Shown: positions 8,083 through 18,206, numbered from the stretch's first letter. The stretch is DNA of 64,000 nt from Putridiphycobacter roseus (GCF_003234935.1 NZ_QKSB01000008.1:62001-126000); one strand, 5' to 3'. Notes: a model not told the origin generated them from the letters alone. Numbers and translations are program-made.

Positions 8083-8970
8083 TTATGCTTCCAACGCGGC
8101 ACTAGCGGTAGGGAATTTACGGTCTATTTTTTTAAATAATCCTTGCAATACCTTACCAGGTCCTACTTCCACTACTTCCGAACAACCATCTGCAATCATT
8201 TGATTCATGGTTTGTGTCCAACGAACAGGTGCTGTTAATTGCGCGATTAAATTCTTTTTAATCTCCGCTGGATCCGTCACCGCGCTTGCCGTTACATTCT
8301 GATAAATTGGACAACTTGGCACTCCAAAAGTTGTCGCCTCAATGGCTGCAGCTAATTCCGCTCTCGCAGGTTCCATTAACGGAGAATGAAATGCACCACC
8401 AACTGGTAATTTCAATGCTCTTCTCGCACCTTTTTCAGTCAACACTTCACAAGCTTCATCTATTGCACTTACACTTCCTGAAATCACTAATTGACCTGGA
8501 CAGTTGTAATTTGCTGCTACTACTACCCCATCAATTGCTGCGCAAGCCTCTTCTACAATTGCGTCATCTAATCCTAAAATTGCAGCCATAGTAGAAGGCT
8601 CAGCTTCACATGCTTTTTGCATGGCTAAAGCTCTTTTAGAGACCAATTTTAAACCGTCTTCAAAATTCAGAACACCATTTGCAACCAAGGCAGACAACTC
8701 ACCTAAAGAGTGACCTGCAACCATTTCAGGTTTAAAATCATCTCCCAATACTTTTGCTAAAATTACAGAGTGTAAAAATATAGCCGGTTGCGTTACTTTA
8801 GTCTCCTTCAATTGCTCATCTGTTCCATGGAACATGATGTCAGTAATATTGAATCCTAAAATTGAATTTGCTTGATCGAATAAAGACTTTGCCAACGGAG
8901 ATTGGTCATATAAATCTTTACCCATTCCTATAAATTGAGCCCCTTGGCCTGGAAAAACGTATGCTTTCAT
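8083..8970 (-). CDS. fabD: Malonyl-CoA:ACP transacylase
   Basis: FabD moves malonyl from CoA to acyl carrier protein, feeding fatty-acid elongation in the cytoplasm. The 295-residue length is normal. Visible motifs are PGQG (7-10, oxyanion region), GHSLGE with nucleophile Ser88, and AFHSPLM with His195. The start at 8970 is the only sensible one and lies 19 bases after a good -7 promoter motif. The gene is not next to other fab genes here, which is common in Bacteroidota. Confidence 0.96.
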   Translation of the reverse strand: MKAYVFPGQGAQFIGMGKDLYDQSPLAKSLFDQANSILGFNITDIMFHGTDEQLKETKVTQPAIFLHSVILAKVLGDDFKPEMVAGHSLGELSALVANGVLNFEDGLKLVSKRALAMQKACEAEPSTMAAILGLDDAIVEEACAAIDGVVVAANYNCPGQLVISGSVSAIDEACEVLTEKGARRALKLPVGGAFHSPLMEPARAELAAAIEATTFGVPSCPIYQNVTASAVTDPAEIKKNLIAQLTAPVRWTQTMNQMIADGCSEVVEVGPGKVLQGLFKKIDRKFPTASAALEA

Positions 8971-8988
8971 TTGTTAAGTTTTGAAGTA

Positions 8989-8996
8989 CAAAAGTA
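8989..8996 (-). promoter_or_regulatory. Putative -7 element TACTTTTG of fabD
   Basis: The minus-strand octamer matches TAnnTTTG 19 bases before the fabD start. The same octamer occurs before three other minus-strand genes of this window. Confidence 0.5.
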
Positions 8997-9100
8997 ATAT
9001 TAATTCTAAATCTTTGGAAAACATTTTAAAATCAAGAAAAGTAAGGTGAAATTAATTTAAAATGTCCCTTAAATTATTTACTTTTAAGCAAAGAAGAAAA

Positions 9101-10054
9101 ATGATGAATCAAGAAGATATGTTAGTGTATATTTTAGGTGGCCTATTGTTAGTGGTCTTACTTTTTAAATCAATTATTTTAGTAGAAGAAAGAACTTATT
9201 TTGTGATTCAACGACTAGGTAAGTTTCAAAAGATGGCAGGACCGGGTCTTGGATTTATCATTCCTTTTATCGATTCCAAAGCAGGGGTGATTAATATGCG
9301 GGTACAACAATTAGATGTAGAGGTAGAAACAAAAACCAGAGATGATGTTTTTGTTCATTTAACCGTTTCCGTTCAGTTCCAAGTGATGAATGAAAAATTA
9401 TGGGATGCTTATTACTCATTAGACAATGCGAGGCACCAAATTTCTTCTTACATTTTTGATGATGTAAGGGCAGAAGTTCCTAAAATGGAATTAGATGATG
9501 TATTTGCTAAAAAGGATGATATTGCTGTCGCAGTACGTCAAAACTTAGCAGAATCAATGGATAAATATGGTTACAATATTGTAAAAGCTTTAATCACCGA
9601 CATTGATCCAGATGCAAGGGTAAAAGACTCTATGAATAAGATTAACGCGGCAAAAAGAGATAAAGAAGCCACTTTAGAAGAAGCCGAAGCAGCAAAAATC
9701 AGGGTAGTAAAAGCTGCCGAAGCAGATGCAGAATCCAAAAGATTATCTGGTGAAGGTATTGCACAGCAAAGATTAGAAATTGTACGTGGGTTTAAAGAAT
9801 CCGTTGAAGATTTCCAAAAATCATTGAAATCCATTACACATGAAGAGGTGATGCAATTTGTATTGTTAACCCAATATTTTGACACCTTGAATAACATAGG
9901 CGCCAACGGTAAAAACTCTTCCATATTAATCCCACACTCTCCAAGTGCCATGGCAGATTTTCAGCAACAAATAGTAAATGGAACATTGGTGGGGGCAAAG
10001 CTAAAAGACGCATCTGAAGATAAGTCGAACACTGCCTCTACGGAAACATTCTAA
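9101..10054 (+). CDS. SPFH/stomatin-like membrane protein
   Basis: The start at 9101 (MMNQEDMLVYILGG) puts the membrane anchor at the N-terminus, as is normal for the family; an ATG at 9062 would add 13 basic residues. After the anchor comes the SPFH (band 7) domain (ERTYFVIQRLGKFQKMAGPG ... RDDVFVHLTVSVQF), then a long Ala/Glu-rich coiled coil (NAAKRDKEATLEEAEAAKIR) about residues 185-240. Such proteins assemble into membrane rings or microdomains and often regulate membrane proteases. No NfeD or HflK partner lies next to it. The endonuclease/phosphatase-fold gene follows after 17 bases, probably in the same transcript. Confidence 0.85.
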   Translation: MMNQEDMLVYILGGLLLVVLLFKSIILVEERTYFVIQRLGKFQKMAGPGLGFIIPFIDSKAGVINMRVQQLDVEVETKTRDDVFVHLTVSVQFQVMNEKLWDAYYSLDNARHQISSYIFDDVRAEVPKMELDDVFAKKDDIAVAVRQNLAESMDKYGYNIVKALITDIDPDARVKDSMNKINAAKRDKEATLEEAEAAKIRVVKAAEADAESKRLSGEGIAQQRLEIVRGFKESVEDFQKSLKSITHEEVMQFVLLTQYFDTLNNIGANGKNSSILIPHSPSAMADFQQQIVNGTLVGAKLKDASEDKSNTASTETF

Positions 10055-10071
10055 TTTTTGAAAAAATATAA

Positions 10072-11109
10072 ATGTCTACAGCTAAAACCATATTATGCCT
10101 GACGGTTTTTATTGGTCAAGTATTTTTTATGCATGGTCAAAATCCACAAGCTTCAAAATCGGGTATTAGAATAATGTTTTATAATGTGGAGAATCTTTTT
10201 CATCCAAGCGACGACCCTTTAAAAAAAGATGAAGAATTTACACCAGATGGCACACGATACTGGACCAACTATAGGTATTGGACAAAGTTGAAACAAATTG
10301 CACAAAACATTATTGCTATTGGAGAATGGGAGCCGCCAGCAATTGTTGGATTATGTGAAGTGGAGAACATACAATGCTTAAACGATTTAGTACATAATAC
10401 GCCTTTAAAAGCATTTGACTACAAAATCATTCACCAAGAGAGCAAAGACAATAGAGGCATTGATGTTGCTTTTATTTACCGACCAGCATTTTTCCCCCTA
10501 ATTAATTTTCATTCTTTTGTATTAAACTTTCCAGACCAAAGTAGATCTAGCAGGGATATTTTAATGCTAAGCGGATTAGTAGGTAAAGACACCCTACATT
10601 GCTTTGTTAACCATTGGCCTTCCCGATATGGTGGACAATTAGCTACAGCGCCAAAAAGAGGGTATGCAGCTTTGGTTTTAAAATCCAAAATTGACTCCAT
10701 ACAACGCGGAAATCCAAATGCAAACATTTTGGCAATGGGCGACTTTAACGACTACCCAAATGATGTCAGTTTATCGGAAATTTTAGCAGCACATAAAGAC
10801 AGTACAAGCCTAAAATATAATGAATTGATTAATTTAAGCTGGCAATTCGTCAGTAAGACTGGCACGAATAAATACCAGCACGAATGGCACGTTTTAGATC
10901 AATTTATCATCAATAAAAAGTTAATGACTGCAGGCAACAGTTTACATACTGACTTTGAACTAATCAAAATATTCTCCCCTGAATGGCTCCTAGAGCCCGA
11001 AAAAGATGGCTTTGGCAAAAAACCTTATAGAACTTATATGGGATATAAATACCAAGGTGGCTTCTCCGATCATCTCCCTATTTACTTGGATATTATGATT
11101 AATAAGTAA
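10072..11109 (+). CDS. Secreted endonuclease/exonuclease/phosphatase-family protein
   Basis: The 345-residue protein has a signal peptide (to about GQVFFMHGQ) and a complete EEP fold. The family's metal and catalytic motifs are all present: MFYNVENLF (Asn and Glu near the N-terminus), GLCEVEN, NHWPSRYGG, MGDFND and the final SDHLP His-Asp pair. The family cleaves phosphodiester or phosphomonoester bonds in nucleic acids or lipids. Bacteroidota members of this form are exported and may scavenge extracellular DNA or phosphate. The exact substrate is not evident. Likely co-transcribed with the SPFH gene. Confidence 0.85.
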   Translation: MSTAKTILCLTVFIGQVFFMHGQNPQASKSGIRIMFYNVENLFHPSDDPLKKDEEFTPDGTRYWTNYRYWTKLKQIAQNIIAIGEWEPPAIVGLCEVENIQCLNDLVHNTPLKAFDYKIIHQESKDNRGIDVAFIYRPAFFPLINFHSFVLNFPDQSRSSRDILMLSGLVGKDTLHCFVNHWPSRYGGQLATAPKRGYAALVLKSKIDSIQRGNPNANILAMGDFNDYPNDVSLSEILAAHKDSTSLKYNELINLSWQFVSKTGTNKYQHEWHVLDQFIINKKLMTAGNSLHTDFELIKIFSPEWLLEPEKDGFGKKPYRTYMGYKYQGGFSDHLPIYLDIMINK

Positions 11110-11197
11110 AGATTTTTCATAACTTAGTATGAATCGTTTAATTTCACTTTTGGCACGCTGTTTGTTTAAAGGAGAAATAGAATTTAAAATTTATACT

Positions 11198-12688
11198 ATG
11201 AAAAAATTTACATTGTCATTATCAATGCTTATGTTGTCCTTAGGAACTGTGTTCGGACAAACGAGTGATCAAAAAATTGGACTTACCGTTGGTGTTGGAC
11301 TTTCTGATTATTATGGAGATTGGAACACTTCTTTCTTTAATACAAACAAAGCATACAGAACCCAAGTAGGAATTGCTGGGGCTTATTACCTTAACCCATG
11401 GTTCAATCTTGGACTTGGTTTAAATTATGGTGCATATGGTTTCCACGTACCTGGTGTACCTGGAGATGGAACAAACCCAATTCCAGCGACTGGATTTAAT
11501 TCGGATATGTTTACTGGAACTTTACAATTAAGAATGAAATTTAACAATGGTGTTATCTTAGCAGAAGACGCTATGGTTCGCCCATTCATTTTTGGTGGTG
11601 GTGGTGTTGCAAATTTTGCAAACAACGGTGCCCCAGGACTTGATTTTTCAGGAAATGCTGGTTTAGGCGTAGACGTCATGTTAAATGACAACCTTGGTAT
11701 TAACTACACTGGAAATTATGGTTATACTACAGGAGACGATAGAGATTTAAAAGCAGATATTGCTGGTGGTCATGATCAATACATTATTCATACTATAGGT
11801 TTAACTTACTTATTTGGAAAAACAGTAGATACAGATGGTGATGGTGTTTCTGATAAAAAAGATAAATGTCCAACTACCCCTAAAGGAGTTAAAGTTGACC
11901 AATACGGCTGTGCATTAGATACAGATGGTGATGGTATTGCTGATCATTTAGATGATTGTCCAAAAATTAAAGGAATAGAAAAATTCAAAGGTTGTCCGGA
12001 TACGGATGGTGATGGCATTAAAGATTCAGAAGATGCTTGTCCTACAGTTAAAGGTATTGCTTCTGCAAATGGTTGTCCAGATGCTGATGGTGATGGAATT
12101 GTAGATAGTTTAGATGCTTGTCCTGACGTAGCTGGAATTGAAAAATTCAAAGGTTGTCCAGATACAGATGGTGATGGAATTCAAGATTCAGAAGATGAAT
12201 GTCCAACAGTTAAAGGTCCTGCAACATTAAAAGGTTGTCCGGATACAGATGGAGATGGTATTTTAGACAAAGCGGATAAATGTCCAACAATTGCAGGTGT
12301 TGCAGCTAACAATGGTTGTCCTGAAATTAAAGAATCTACAAAAGAAGTATTCAGAAAAGCGTTAAAAGGAATTCAATTTGAATCTGGAAAAGATATCATT
12401 AAAAGATCTTCGAATGGAATTTTAAATAATGTTGCTGAAATTATGAAAGAAAACCCAACTTATAAATTAAAAATTGACGGGCATACAGATGCACAAGGTA
12501 ATGATGATAAAAACATGGAATTATCTAAAAAACGTGCTACTGCAGTTAAGAATTACTTGGTAAGTAAAGGTGTTGAAGCTTCAAGATTGACTTCTTTTGG
12601 ATATGGTGAAACTGTACCAAAAGCAACAAATGATACTTCAGCTGGTAGAGCTGAAAATAGAAGAGTTGAATTTACTGTTGAATTTTAA
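11198..12688 (+). CDS. OmpA-family outer-membrane protein with six TSP3 repeats
   Basis: A 496-residue protein. The start at 11198 is chosen because it begins the signal peptide MKKFTLSLSMLMLSLGTVFGQ and has a purine-rich stretch upstream. Residues about 22-208 form a small beta-barrel. Residues 211-375 hold six thrombospondin type-3 Ca-binding repeats with D(T/A)DGDG motifs and paired cysteines. The C-terminal OmpA domain (IDGHTDAQGND ... RAENRRVEFTVEF) binds peptidoglycan. It tethers the outer membrane to the wall and is typically abundant. The gene is followed by an intrinsic terminator and appears monocistronic or the end of the SPFH unit. Confidence 0.93.
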   Translation: MKKFTLSLSMLMLSLGTVFGQTSDQKIGLTVGVGLSDYYGDWNTSFFNTNKAYRTQVGIAGAYYLNPWFNLGLGLNYGAYGFHVPGVPGDGTNPIPATGFNSDMFTGTLQLRMKFNNGVILAEDAMVRPFIFGGGGVANFANNGAPGLDFSGNAGLGVDVMLNDNLGINYTGNYGYTTGDDRDLKADIAGGHDQYIIHTIGLTYLFGKTVDTDGDGVSDKKDKCPTTPKGVKVDQYGCALDTDGDGIADHLDDCPKIKGIEKFKGCPDTDGDGIKDSEDACPTVKGIASANGCPDADGDGIVDSLDACPDVAGIEKFKGCPDTDGDGIQDSEDECPTVKGPATLKGCPDTDGDGILDKADKCPTIAGVAANNGCPEIKESTKEVFRKALKGIQFESGKDIIKRSSNGILNNVAEIMKENPTYKLKIDGHTDAQGNDDKNMELSKKRATAVKNYLVSKGVEASRLTSFGYGETVPKATNDTSAGRAENRRVEFTVEF

Positions 12689-12707
12689 GAAAAAATTCTC
12701 ACTTATG

Positions 12708-12740
12708 AATCCCTTGGCAATTTGTCAAGGGATTTTTTTT
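12708..12740 (+). terminator. Intrinsic terminator of the OmpA gene
   Basis: AATCCCTTG and CAAGGGATT pair around a 9-base loop, followed by an uninterrupted T run, 20 bases after the stop. Confidence 0.85.
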
Positions 12741-12743
12741 GCG

Positions 12744-13400
12744 CTAAACTTTACCAGATTTCAAACAGGGAACAATGGTTTGGTACACCGAAATATCTTT
12801 CCCATTGTCTAATGCTTGAAAATAAGCACGGGCTACATCCCCTTGTTGTTCTAAATTAAAAGATTTAAGCGGTGATTTAAGCCAAAGTTCATCATAACTA
12901 TATCCACCATTTTTTTGCGCCCTGAGCGCCATTGGAATATAAACAATTCCAAATTGATTGTATTGAATAATATGTATGTATTCGTGTACTAACCAGGCCA
13001 TGTCTTGATCATTATCTAATGCCGTATATATGTTCCTACTAAAGTGAATGGTATTACAGAAAACAAATCCTAAATGGGGGGAACGAATAAATTTTGTGCC
13101 AAAAATGGCTAAACGGGAACACTCCAAAACCCTTACTTTATAATACCAGGGAGAAACGCCATACACCCTTTCTAACTTCCTAACCTCCTCTTTATTCAGC
13201 TTACGAGTTGGATAAATAAGACGAACCAGAAAATGTACAGCATTAAAAAGACCAAGACTATTGCACACGGAAAGGGGTACAAAAAGAAGCCAAAGTAAAA
13301 AAGAAACAATTGGATAATACCAGGCATGTAATTTTCGATTTAATTGATTACGGTCACGCACCAACAATTCGAGTCCCAGTATTTTTTTAATTAACGCCAT
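12744..13400 (-). CDS. Hypothetical membrane-associated protein with HExxH motif
   Basis: I do not recognise a named family. The 218-residue protein has one or two hydrophobic stretches (about 29-64) and then a soluble part with VHEYIHIIQYNQFG, in which His139-Glu140 and His143 form the zinc-protease signature HExxH. A possible third ligand is not obvious; Glu or Asp residues follow in SYDELW. The region resembles the metallopeptidase-like core often seen next to secretion or toxin domains, but activity is unproven. The gene is convergent with the OmpA gene (55 bases between stops) and points away from aconitase's terminator. Confidence 0.6.
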   Translation of the reverse strand: MALIKKILGLELLVRDRNQLNRKLHAWYYPIVSFLLWLLFVPLSVCNSLGLFNAVHFLVRLIYPTRKLNKEEVRKLERVYGVSPWYYKVRVLECSRLAIFGTKFIRSPHLGFVFCNTIHFSRNIYTALDNDQDMAWLVHEYIHIIQYNQFGIVYIPMALRAQKNGGYSYDELWLKSPLKSFNLEQQGDVARAYFQALDNGKDISVYQTIVPCLKSGKV

Positions 13401-13414
13401 TGCCTATACAAATA

Positions 13415-13450
13415 TGCAAAAAAAAAGAGCAACTCAAAAAGTTGCTCTTT
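13415..13450 (-). terminator. Intrinsic terminator of the aconitase gene
   Basis: Arms 13424-13434 and 13440-13450 pair perfectly over 11 bp with a 5-base loop. On the minus strand a T run continues. It begins 21 bases after the aconitase stop. Confidence 0.88.
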
Positions 13451-13471
13451 AGATCGGAATAATAATTCCTT

Positions 13472-15739
13472 TTATTTTTGAAGACTTTTGATCAAGTTCA
13501 ATGCAGAACCATATCTAAACCATTCGATTTGTGCTGCGTTATAAGTGTGGTTCAATTTTACCACATCTTTTGAACTATCTGCATGTTCAATTTCAACAGT
13601 TAATTCTTTTCCCGGTGCAAACTCCATCAAATCAATAAAGTTAAATTTATCTTTTTCTTGAATTAAATCATAATCTGCTTCGTTAGCAAAAGTCAACCCT
13701 AACATTCCTTGTTTTTTCAAGTTTGTTTCGTGAATTCTAGCAAAAGATTTAACGATTACTGCAATTACATTTAAGTGACGTGGCTCCATAGCTGCGTGCT
13801 CTCTAGAAGAACCTTCTCCATAATTATGATCACCAACAACAACACTTTGAATGTTTTTTGCTTTGTAAGCTCTTGCAACAGCAGGAACTGCATCATACTC
13901 ACCAGTCAATTGGTTTAACACTTTGTTGGTTTCTTTACCAAAAGCATTTACTGCACCAATTAAACAGTTATTAGAAATATTGTCTAAGTGTCCTCTATAT
14001 TTTAACCAAGGTCCAGCCATTGAAATATGATCGGTAGTACATTTACCAAAAGCTTTAATCAATAATGGTGCGCCTAAGATATTTTTACCATCCCATGGTT
14101 TAAAAGGTGTCAATAATTGAATACGGTCTGAAGTTTCACTTACAGAGATATTAATTCCTGAACCATCCGCTATAGGTGCTTCAAAACCATTATCCTTCAC
14201 ATCAAACCCTTTTGGTGGTAATTCCCAACCAGTAGGTTCGTCTAATTTTACTTGTTCTCCGTTTTTGTTTGTCAAAGTATCCGTTAAAGGATTAAAATCT
14301 AAACGTCCTGAAATTGCAATTGCTGCCACCATTTCAGGAGAAGTTACAAAGGCATGTGTATTTGGGTTACCATCTGCTCTTTTAGAAAAGTTTCTATTAA
14401 AAGAATGCACGATACTATTTTTAGGTGCATTTTTAGGATCGTTATATCTTGCCCATTGTCCGATACATGGTCCACATGCATTGGTAAAGATCGTTGCATC
14501 CAAATCTTCAAATGCTTTTAATATACCATCTCTTTCTGCAGTAAATCTTACTTGTTCTGATCCTGGGTTAATACCAAATTCAGCTTTAGTCACTAAACCT
14601 TTATCGGTAGCTTGTTTTGCAATGGAAGCCGCTCTTGATAAATCTTCGTAAGAAGAGTTTGTACAAGAACCAATCAATCCCCATTCCACATCTAATGGCC
14701 AACCATTTTTAGTTGCTTTCTCATTCATTTCACCAACTGTAGTTGCTAAATCTGGAGAAAAAGGGCCATTAATTTGTGGTTTTAATTCTGACAAGTTAAT
14801 TTCAATTACTTGGTCGAAGTATTTTTCTGGATTAGCGTAAACTTCAGCATCACCAGTTAAATAATCTTTTACTTCATTAGCTGCTTCTGCAACATCTGCT
14901 CTATCTGTAGCCTTTAAATAACGCTCCATAGAAGCATCATATCCAAAAGTAGAAGTAGTTGCACCAATTTCAGCTCCCATATTACAAATGGTCCCTTTAC
15001 CAGTACAAGACATAGATTGTGCTCCTTCACCAAAGTATTCTACAATGGCACCAGTCCCACCTTTAACGGTTAAGATTCCAGCTACTTTTAAGATTACATC
15101 TTTAGGCGCTGTCCAACCTGATAATTTTCCTGTTAATTTTATTCCGATTAGTTTTGGAAACTTTAATTCCCAAGCCATACCTGCCATTACATCCACAGCA
15201 TCAGCACCACCAACTCCAATGGCAACCATTCCTAATCCACCTGCATTCACCGTATGAGAATCGGTTCCAATCATCATTCCGCCAGGAAATGCATAATTTT
15301 CTAAAACTACTTGGTGAATGATACCAGCTCCTGGCTTCCAAAAACCAATACCATACTTATTTGAAACTGAACCTAAAAAATCGAATACTTCGCTTGAAGT
15401 ATCTAAGGCACTTTTTAAATCGGTTGCTGCACCTGATTTTGCTTGAATTAAATGATCACAGTGCACTGTAGTAGGAACTGCTACCTTTAACTTACCAGCT
15501 TGCATAAACTGAAGTAAAGCCATTTGTGCAGTTGCATCTTGACAGGCAATCCTATCTGGGGCAAAATCAACATAGTCTTTACCGCGGGTAAATGCTTTTG
15601 TTGCGTTTCCCTCCCAAAGGTGAGAATACAATATTTTTTCAGATAAGGTAAGTGGTTTACCTGTAATTTCTCTTGCTTTATCAACACGTTCTACCATGTT
15701 TTGATAAACCTTCTTGATCATTCCAATATCAAATGCCAT
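13472..15739 (-). CDS. acn: Aconitate hydratase
   Basis: The 755-residue enzyme isomerises citrate to isocitrate in the TCA cycle through a [4Fe-4S] cluster. The start at 15739 ([20 protein letters not shown]) gives the family's normal length; the frame is open 44 codons further but that part is hydrophobic nonsense. Cluster cysteines are seen in [10 protein letters not shown] and in [11 protein letters not shown]. The substrate-binding [14 protein letters not shown] and the swivel domain [16 protein letters not shown] are intact. Overall it looks like the mitochondrial-type aconitase found in Bacteroidota rather than AcnB. Monocistronic, with a strong terminator. Confidence 0.95.
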   Translation of the reverse strand: MAFDIGMIKKVYQNMVERVDKAREITGKPLTLSEKILYSHLWEGNATKAFTRGKDYVDFAPDRIACQDATAQMALLQFMQAGKLKVAVPTTVHCDHLIQAKSGAATDLKSALDTSSEVFDFLGSVSNKYGIGFWKPGAGIIHQVVLENYAFPGGMMIGTDSHTVNAGGLGMVAIGVGGADAVDVMAGMAWELKFPKLIGIKLTGKLSGWTAPKDVILKVAGILTVKGGTGAIVEYFGEGAQSMSCTGKGTICNMGAEIGATTSTFGYDASMERYLKATDRADVAEAANEVKDYLTGDAEVYANPEKYFDQVIEINLSELKPQINGPFSPDLATTVGEMNEKATKNGWPLDVEWGLIGSCTNSSYEDLSRAASIAKQATDKGLVTKAEFGINPGSEQVRFTAERDGILKAFEDLDATIFTNACGPCIGQWARYNDPKNAPKNSIVHSFNRNFSKRADGNPNTHAFVTSPEMVAAIAISGRLDFNPLTDTLTNKNGEQVKLDEPTGWELPPKGFDVKDNGFEAPIADGSGINISVSETSDRIQLLTPFKPWDGKNILGAPLLIKAFGKCTTDHISMAGPWLKYRGHLDNISNNCLIGAVNAFGKETNKVLNQLTGEYDAVPAVARAYKAKNIQSVVVGDHNYGEGSSREHAAMEPRHLNVIAVIVKSFARIHETNLKKQGMLGLTFANEADYDLIQEKDKFNFIDLMEFAPGKELTVEIEHADSSKDVVKLNHTYNAAQIEWFRYGSALNLIKSLQK

Positions 15740-15861
15740 AAAAATAGTTTTCAAATTTGTCGCGAATATAGGCATTAACAAGCATATTTTAAAGTATTTT
15801 AAACGATAAAATTGGTGTTTAAGTTTATTTATACTTGATAAAAATAGCGGCAAAAATGAAA

Positions 15862-16440
15862 TTAATACCAACGTACATTTACAGAAGACAACTTGTAATC
15901 TTGAGAAGGATAAAAGTTAAAACGCACTTTTGTACCTCCATCCTTAGATAAATATAAAATAGTTCTCACAGGAGTTTTTTCATGTGCATCCTGCAGGTTA
16001 TCCATCTTTGGTGTTCCAAAAATCTCTAAAATTTCTTTTGGCTGTTTGCCAAACAATTGCAGATGACAATTATCGATTAAATAATTAGCGTTTGCCGCTT
16101 CCACATCTATTAGAAAGTTGTCCTTTAAACCTAGCACCTCCATTAAAATAGATTTTACTTCTCCAGATGCAGCGTTTACATTTACAACAATGGGTACTCG
16201 TGAGATCTGCTTAAATTCGTAAATAAATGTTTTTTTGTCTGCCGAATAATTACCACCAGTTGACTTTCCCAATTTGTCCTTCAATAAAACTTCAGGCGTA
16301 TTTTTTGAAATATCCAAAAACTGATCAAAAGAGGAGATAGTTTGCTGCTCGCAAATTCCACTTAAAGCATCTCGCTTTGTTTGGCAACCCGACAAGATAA
16401 AGAGTAAGAGTCCAGAAAATAAGAATAGTTGCTTTTTCAT
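15862..16440 (-). CDS. Putative lipoprotein, unknown function
   Basis: The 192-residue protein starts at 16440 with [20 protein letters not shown], a clear lipoprotein signal with lipobox LSGC (Cys19). An upstream in-frame start at 16494 overlaps a promoter-like octamer and would hide the signal. The mature part has no motif I recognise. It is mostly beta-rich with paired cysteines possible (CEQQ near 33, NCHLQ near 130). It lies 122 bases upstream of aconitase on the same strand, a gap too wide to assume one operon. Confidence 0.65.
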   Translation of the reverse strand: MKKQLFLFSGLLLFILSGCQTKRDALSGICEQQTISSFDQFLDISKNTPEVLLKDKLGKSTGGNYSADKKTFIYEFKQISRVPIVVNVNAASGEVKSILMEVLGLKDNFLIDVEAANANYLIDNCHLQLFGKQPKEILEIFGTPKMDNLQDAHEKTPVRTILYLSKDGGTKVRFNFYPSQDYKLSSVNVRWY

Positions 16441-16491
16441 AAAATAATGCATCTGAAAAGTTTCATTTACTAGCCACTTATATATGTTAAG

Positions 16492-16499
16492 CAAAATTA
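16492..16499 (-). promoter_or_regulatory. Putative -7 element TAATTTTG
   Basis: Minus-strand match to TAnnTTTG, 52 bases before the lipoprotein start at 16440 and covering the alternative start at 16494. Confidence 0.35.
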
Positions 16500-16713
16500 G
16501 AAAATATTTCCTTAAGCAGATAAAATGGCTCTCTCTAAAAATAATCCTTCATCCGCAAATAGATTCAATCAATAGGTGTCATACACAATAGCTCGTACAT
16601 AAGCCAATCCAATGAAGTCCTCAAGACCTTTAAATAATCAATAACATGAACAGTTAAAATATAATTGTTGATTCGGCACATATTTTGAAGTACCTTGAAA
16701 TAAAACTACAATT

Positions 16714-16836
16714 ATGAAAAATTTAAACGCCACAAAAGTAAAAGACGAGAGAAAGTTAAAAGGAATTGATTTAGGATTACTAATGATTGGATACAAGCAT
16801 TTAGTTCCCAAAAAAAAGACCGTAAAAACAGCTTAG
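16714..16836 (+). CDS. Possible small basic protein of 40 residues
   Basis: An open frame encodes MKNLNATKVKDERKLKGIDL and 20 more residues, rich in Lys (predicted strongly basic). It has a clean ATG preceded by an A-rich stretch (taaaactacaatt), and a weak promoter-like TACCTTGA about 20 bases upstream. It ends overlapping the convergent gldC stop by 4 bases. No family is recognised. It is the only plausible gene in the 16.5-16.83 kb gap, but it is short and could be chance. Confidence 0.3.
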   Translation: MKNLNATKVKDERKLKGIDLGLLMIGYKHLVPKKKTVKTA

Positions 16837-17171
16837 CTTAAAGGAGGCATGATATCCATCTTGTCTGCAAAATGCAAGCAATAGTCACGTAAATCTTCCG
16901 TGATATTTTTTTCTCCCGTAGCGCGCTCAAAAGAATCGGCCATGGTCAATAAGGTTTGGTGAAAAAATTGCTTCATTTCATCTACCGTCATTTCTTCGGT
17001 CCACAAATCGATTCGCATGGCATTTTGTTGTTTTTTATCCCATAGCGATAAAATCATAGCTTTTGCTTCTGCCCCTTCAACACCGCCATCTTCGGCACTC
17101 CAATGCATTGTTTTGGGAACATTATTTTCATTTGTATTGATGTCTATTTTTATTTGTGAAGATTTGTCCAT
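16833..17171 (-). CDS. gldC: Gliding motility protein GldC
   Basis: The 112-residue soluble protein matches GldC as I know it from flavobacteria: an N-terminal beta stretch, HWSAEDGGVEGAEAKAMILSLWD near 23-45, then RIDLWTEEMTVDEMKQFFHQTLLTMADSFERAT. GldC is a small cytoplasmic or periplasm-facing accessory that improves gliding in Flavobacterium johnsoniae. Its start shares one base with the gldB stop, so gldB-gldC are translationally coupled. This pairing is the conserved arrangement and supports both calls. Confidence 0.9.
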   Translation of the reverse strand: MDKSSQIKIDINTNENNVPKTMHWSAEDGGVEGAEAKAMILSLWDKKQQNAMRIDLWTEEMTVDEMKQFFHQTLLTMADSFERATGEKNITEDLRDYCLHFADKMDIMPPLS

Positions 17172-18178
17172 TACTTTTTCGGTTTATATGTTTTTAATAT
17201 TTTAGTGGTGTTTTTTTCAGCAATCAATGACTTTAAGGTCGTTTCCGGATATTTTTCCATGTAATTTTCAATAATTTTAAAACCAATAAACTGCCCGATT
17301 CTATCAGGAGAACCATCTAAACCAGAAGTATTTGGTCCTTCTTTAAAAAAGCGCATATTTAATTTTAATTCTGAAGCATACACCCAGTTTTCTTGAACTA
17401 TGTATTGCCACACATCATACTCACTGGCTACAGCCCATTCGTAATCCGATTTTGAATAACGCATAATAATATTGTTTTCAGCATTTGGCATCATGGCTTT
17501 AATCAAGTACAACATTTTTCCGTTATAGATTAAATTGGCTAAAAAAGTATCATCCAAAACCCCTTCTATCACATTAGAAACAATCCAATTTTGTGCGATA
17601 TCAGCCATTAAAAATTCCGCATTCATTCGTTTTTTTAAATAAAGGGGAAAAGGTACTTCTTTGACAATTTCATCTTCAGACCCCAAATACATTTCCAAGC
17701 CAATCCCTATCCTACTTGGGGTAGAAATTACACCATTGGTAAATGTAGAATTATAAGTCATCACGCTTACAGGAAGTAAAGCGTTTGGTATATGGTACTT
17801 CAAATGTTTAAACATGTCACTTATCTCTTCCATTTCTGTATGAAAATCACCAAATTTACTTTCTATTTTATGATGGACAATTTGCATGATGGAATCGGCC
17901 AAAAAAAGTTTTAAGAATGCCACAGTAGAATCTTGCATTGGCATACCTACACGCAACATTTCTTTGGTGTAATAATCATATAATTCGCCACCTTTTGAAG
18001 AAAGGGTTTTATTGACGGTTGACAAATCACCATTTTTCCATCCATTTTTATAAGCCTCCACCACATTTTCATGTGTTATTTCGACGGAAACATTACTTAC
18101 ATCTACCGCCAATGGATTTTGATTACAAGCAATAAAAAGGACTGGAAATAGCATTAAATAGATAAATCTATTTTTCAT
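17171..18178 (-). CDS. gldB: Gliding motility lipoprotein GldB
   Basis: The 335-residue protein has a lipoprotein signal (MKNRFIYLMLFPVLFIACNQ, lipobox FIAC, Cys18). Length and blocks such as PDRIGQFIGFKIIENYMEK near 290 and MYLGSEDEIV in the middle agree with GldB. The PDRIGQ...G...V/I region resembles the zincin-like domain seen in GldB, though I see no HExxH here. GldB is required for gliding in F. johnsoniae. It forms an operon with gldC and has its own promoter motif in the short divergent region with the beta-barrel gene. Confidence 0.9.
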   Translation of the reverse strand: MKNRFIYLMLFPVLFIACNQNPLAVDVSNVSVEITHENVVEAYKNGWKNGDLSTVNKTLSSKGGELYDYYTKEMLRVGMPMQDSTVAFLKLFLADSIMQIVHHKIESKFGDFHTEMEEISDMFKHLKYHIPNALLPVSVMTYNSTFTNGVISTPSRIGIGLEMYLGSEDEIVKEVPFPLYLKKRMNAEFLMADIAQNWIVSNVIEGVLDDTFLANLIYNGKMLYLIKAMMPNAENNIIMRYSKSDYEWAVASEYDVWQYIVQENWVYASELKLNMRFFKEGPNTSGLDGSPDRIGQFIGFKIIENYMEKYPETTLKSLIAEKNTTKILKTYKPKK

Positions 18179-18206
18179 TTGGTATTATTTAAGTATAATT
18201 GTAGTA

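Noticed and set aside
14265..15257. Plus-strand open frames within the aconitase gene
   Set aside because: Antisense shadows of a gene whose cluster and substrate motifs are intact.
16494..16499. Upstream start at 16494 for the lipoprotein gene
   Set aside because: It would place 18 extra residues ahead of a clean lipoprotein signal and overlaps a promoter-like octamer.
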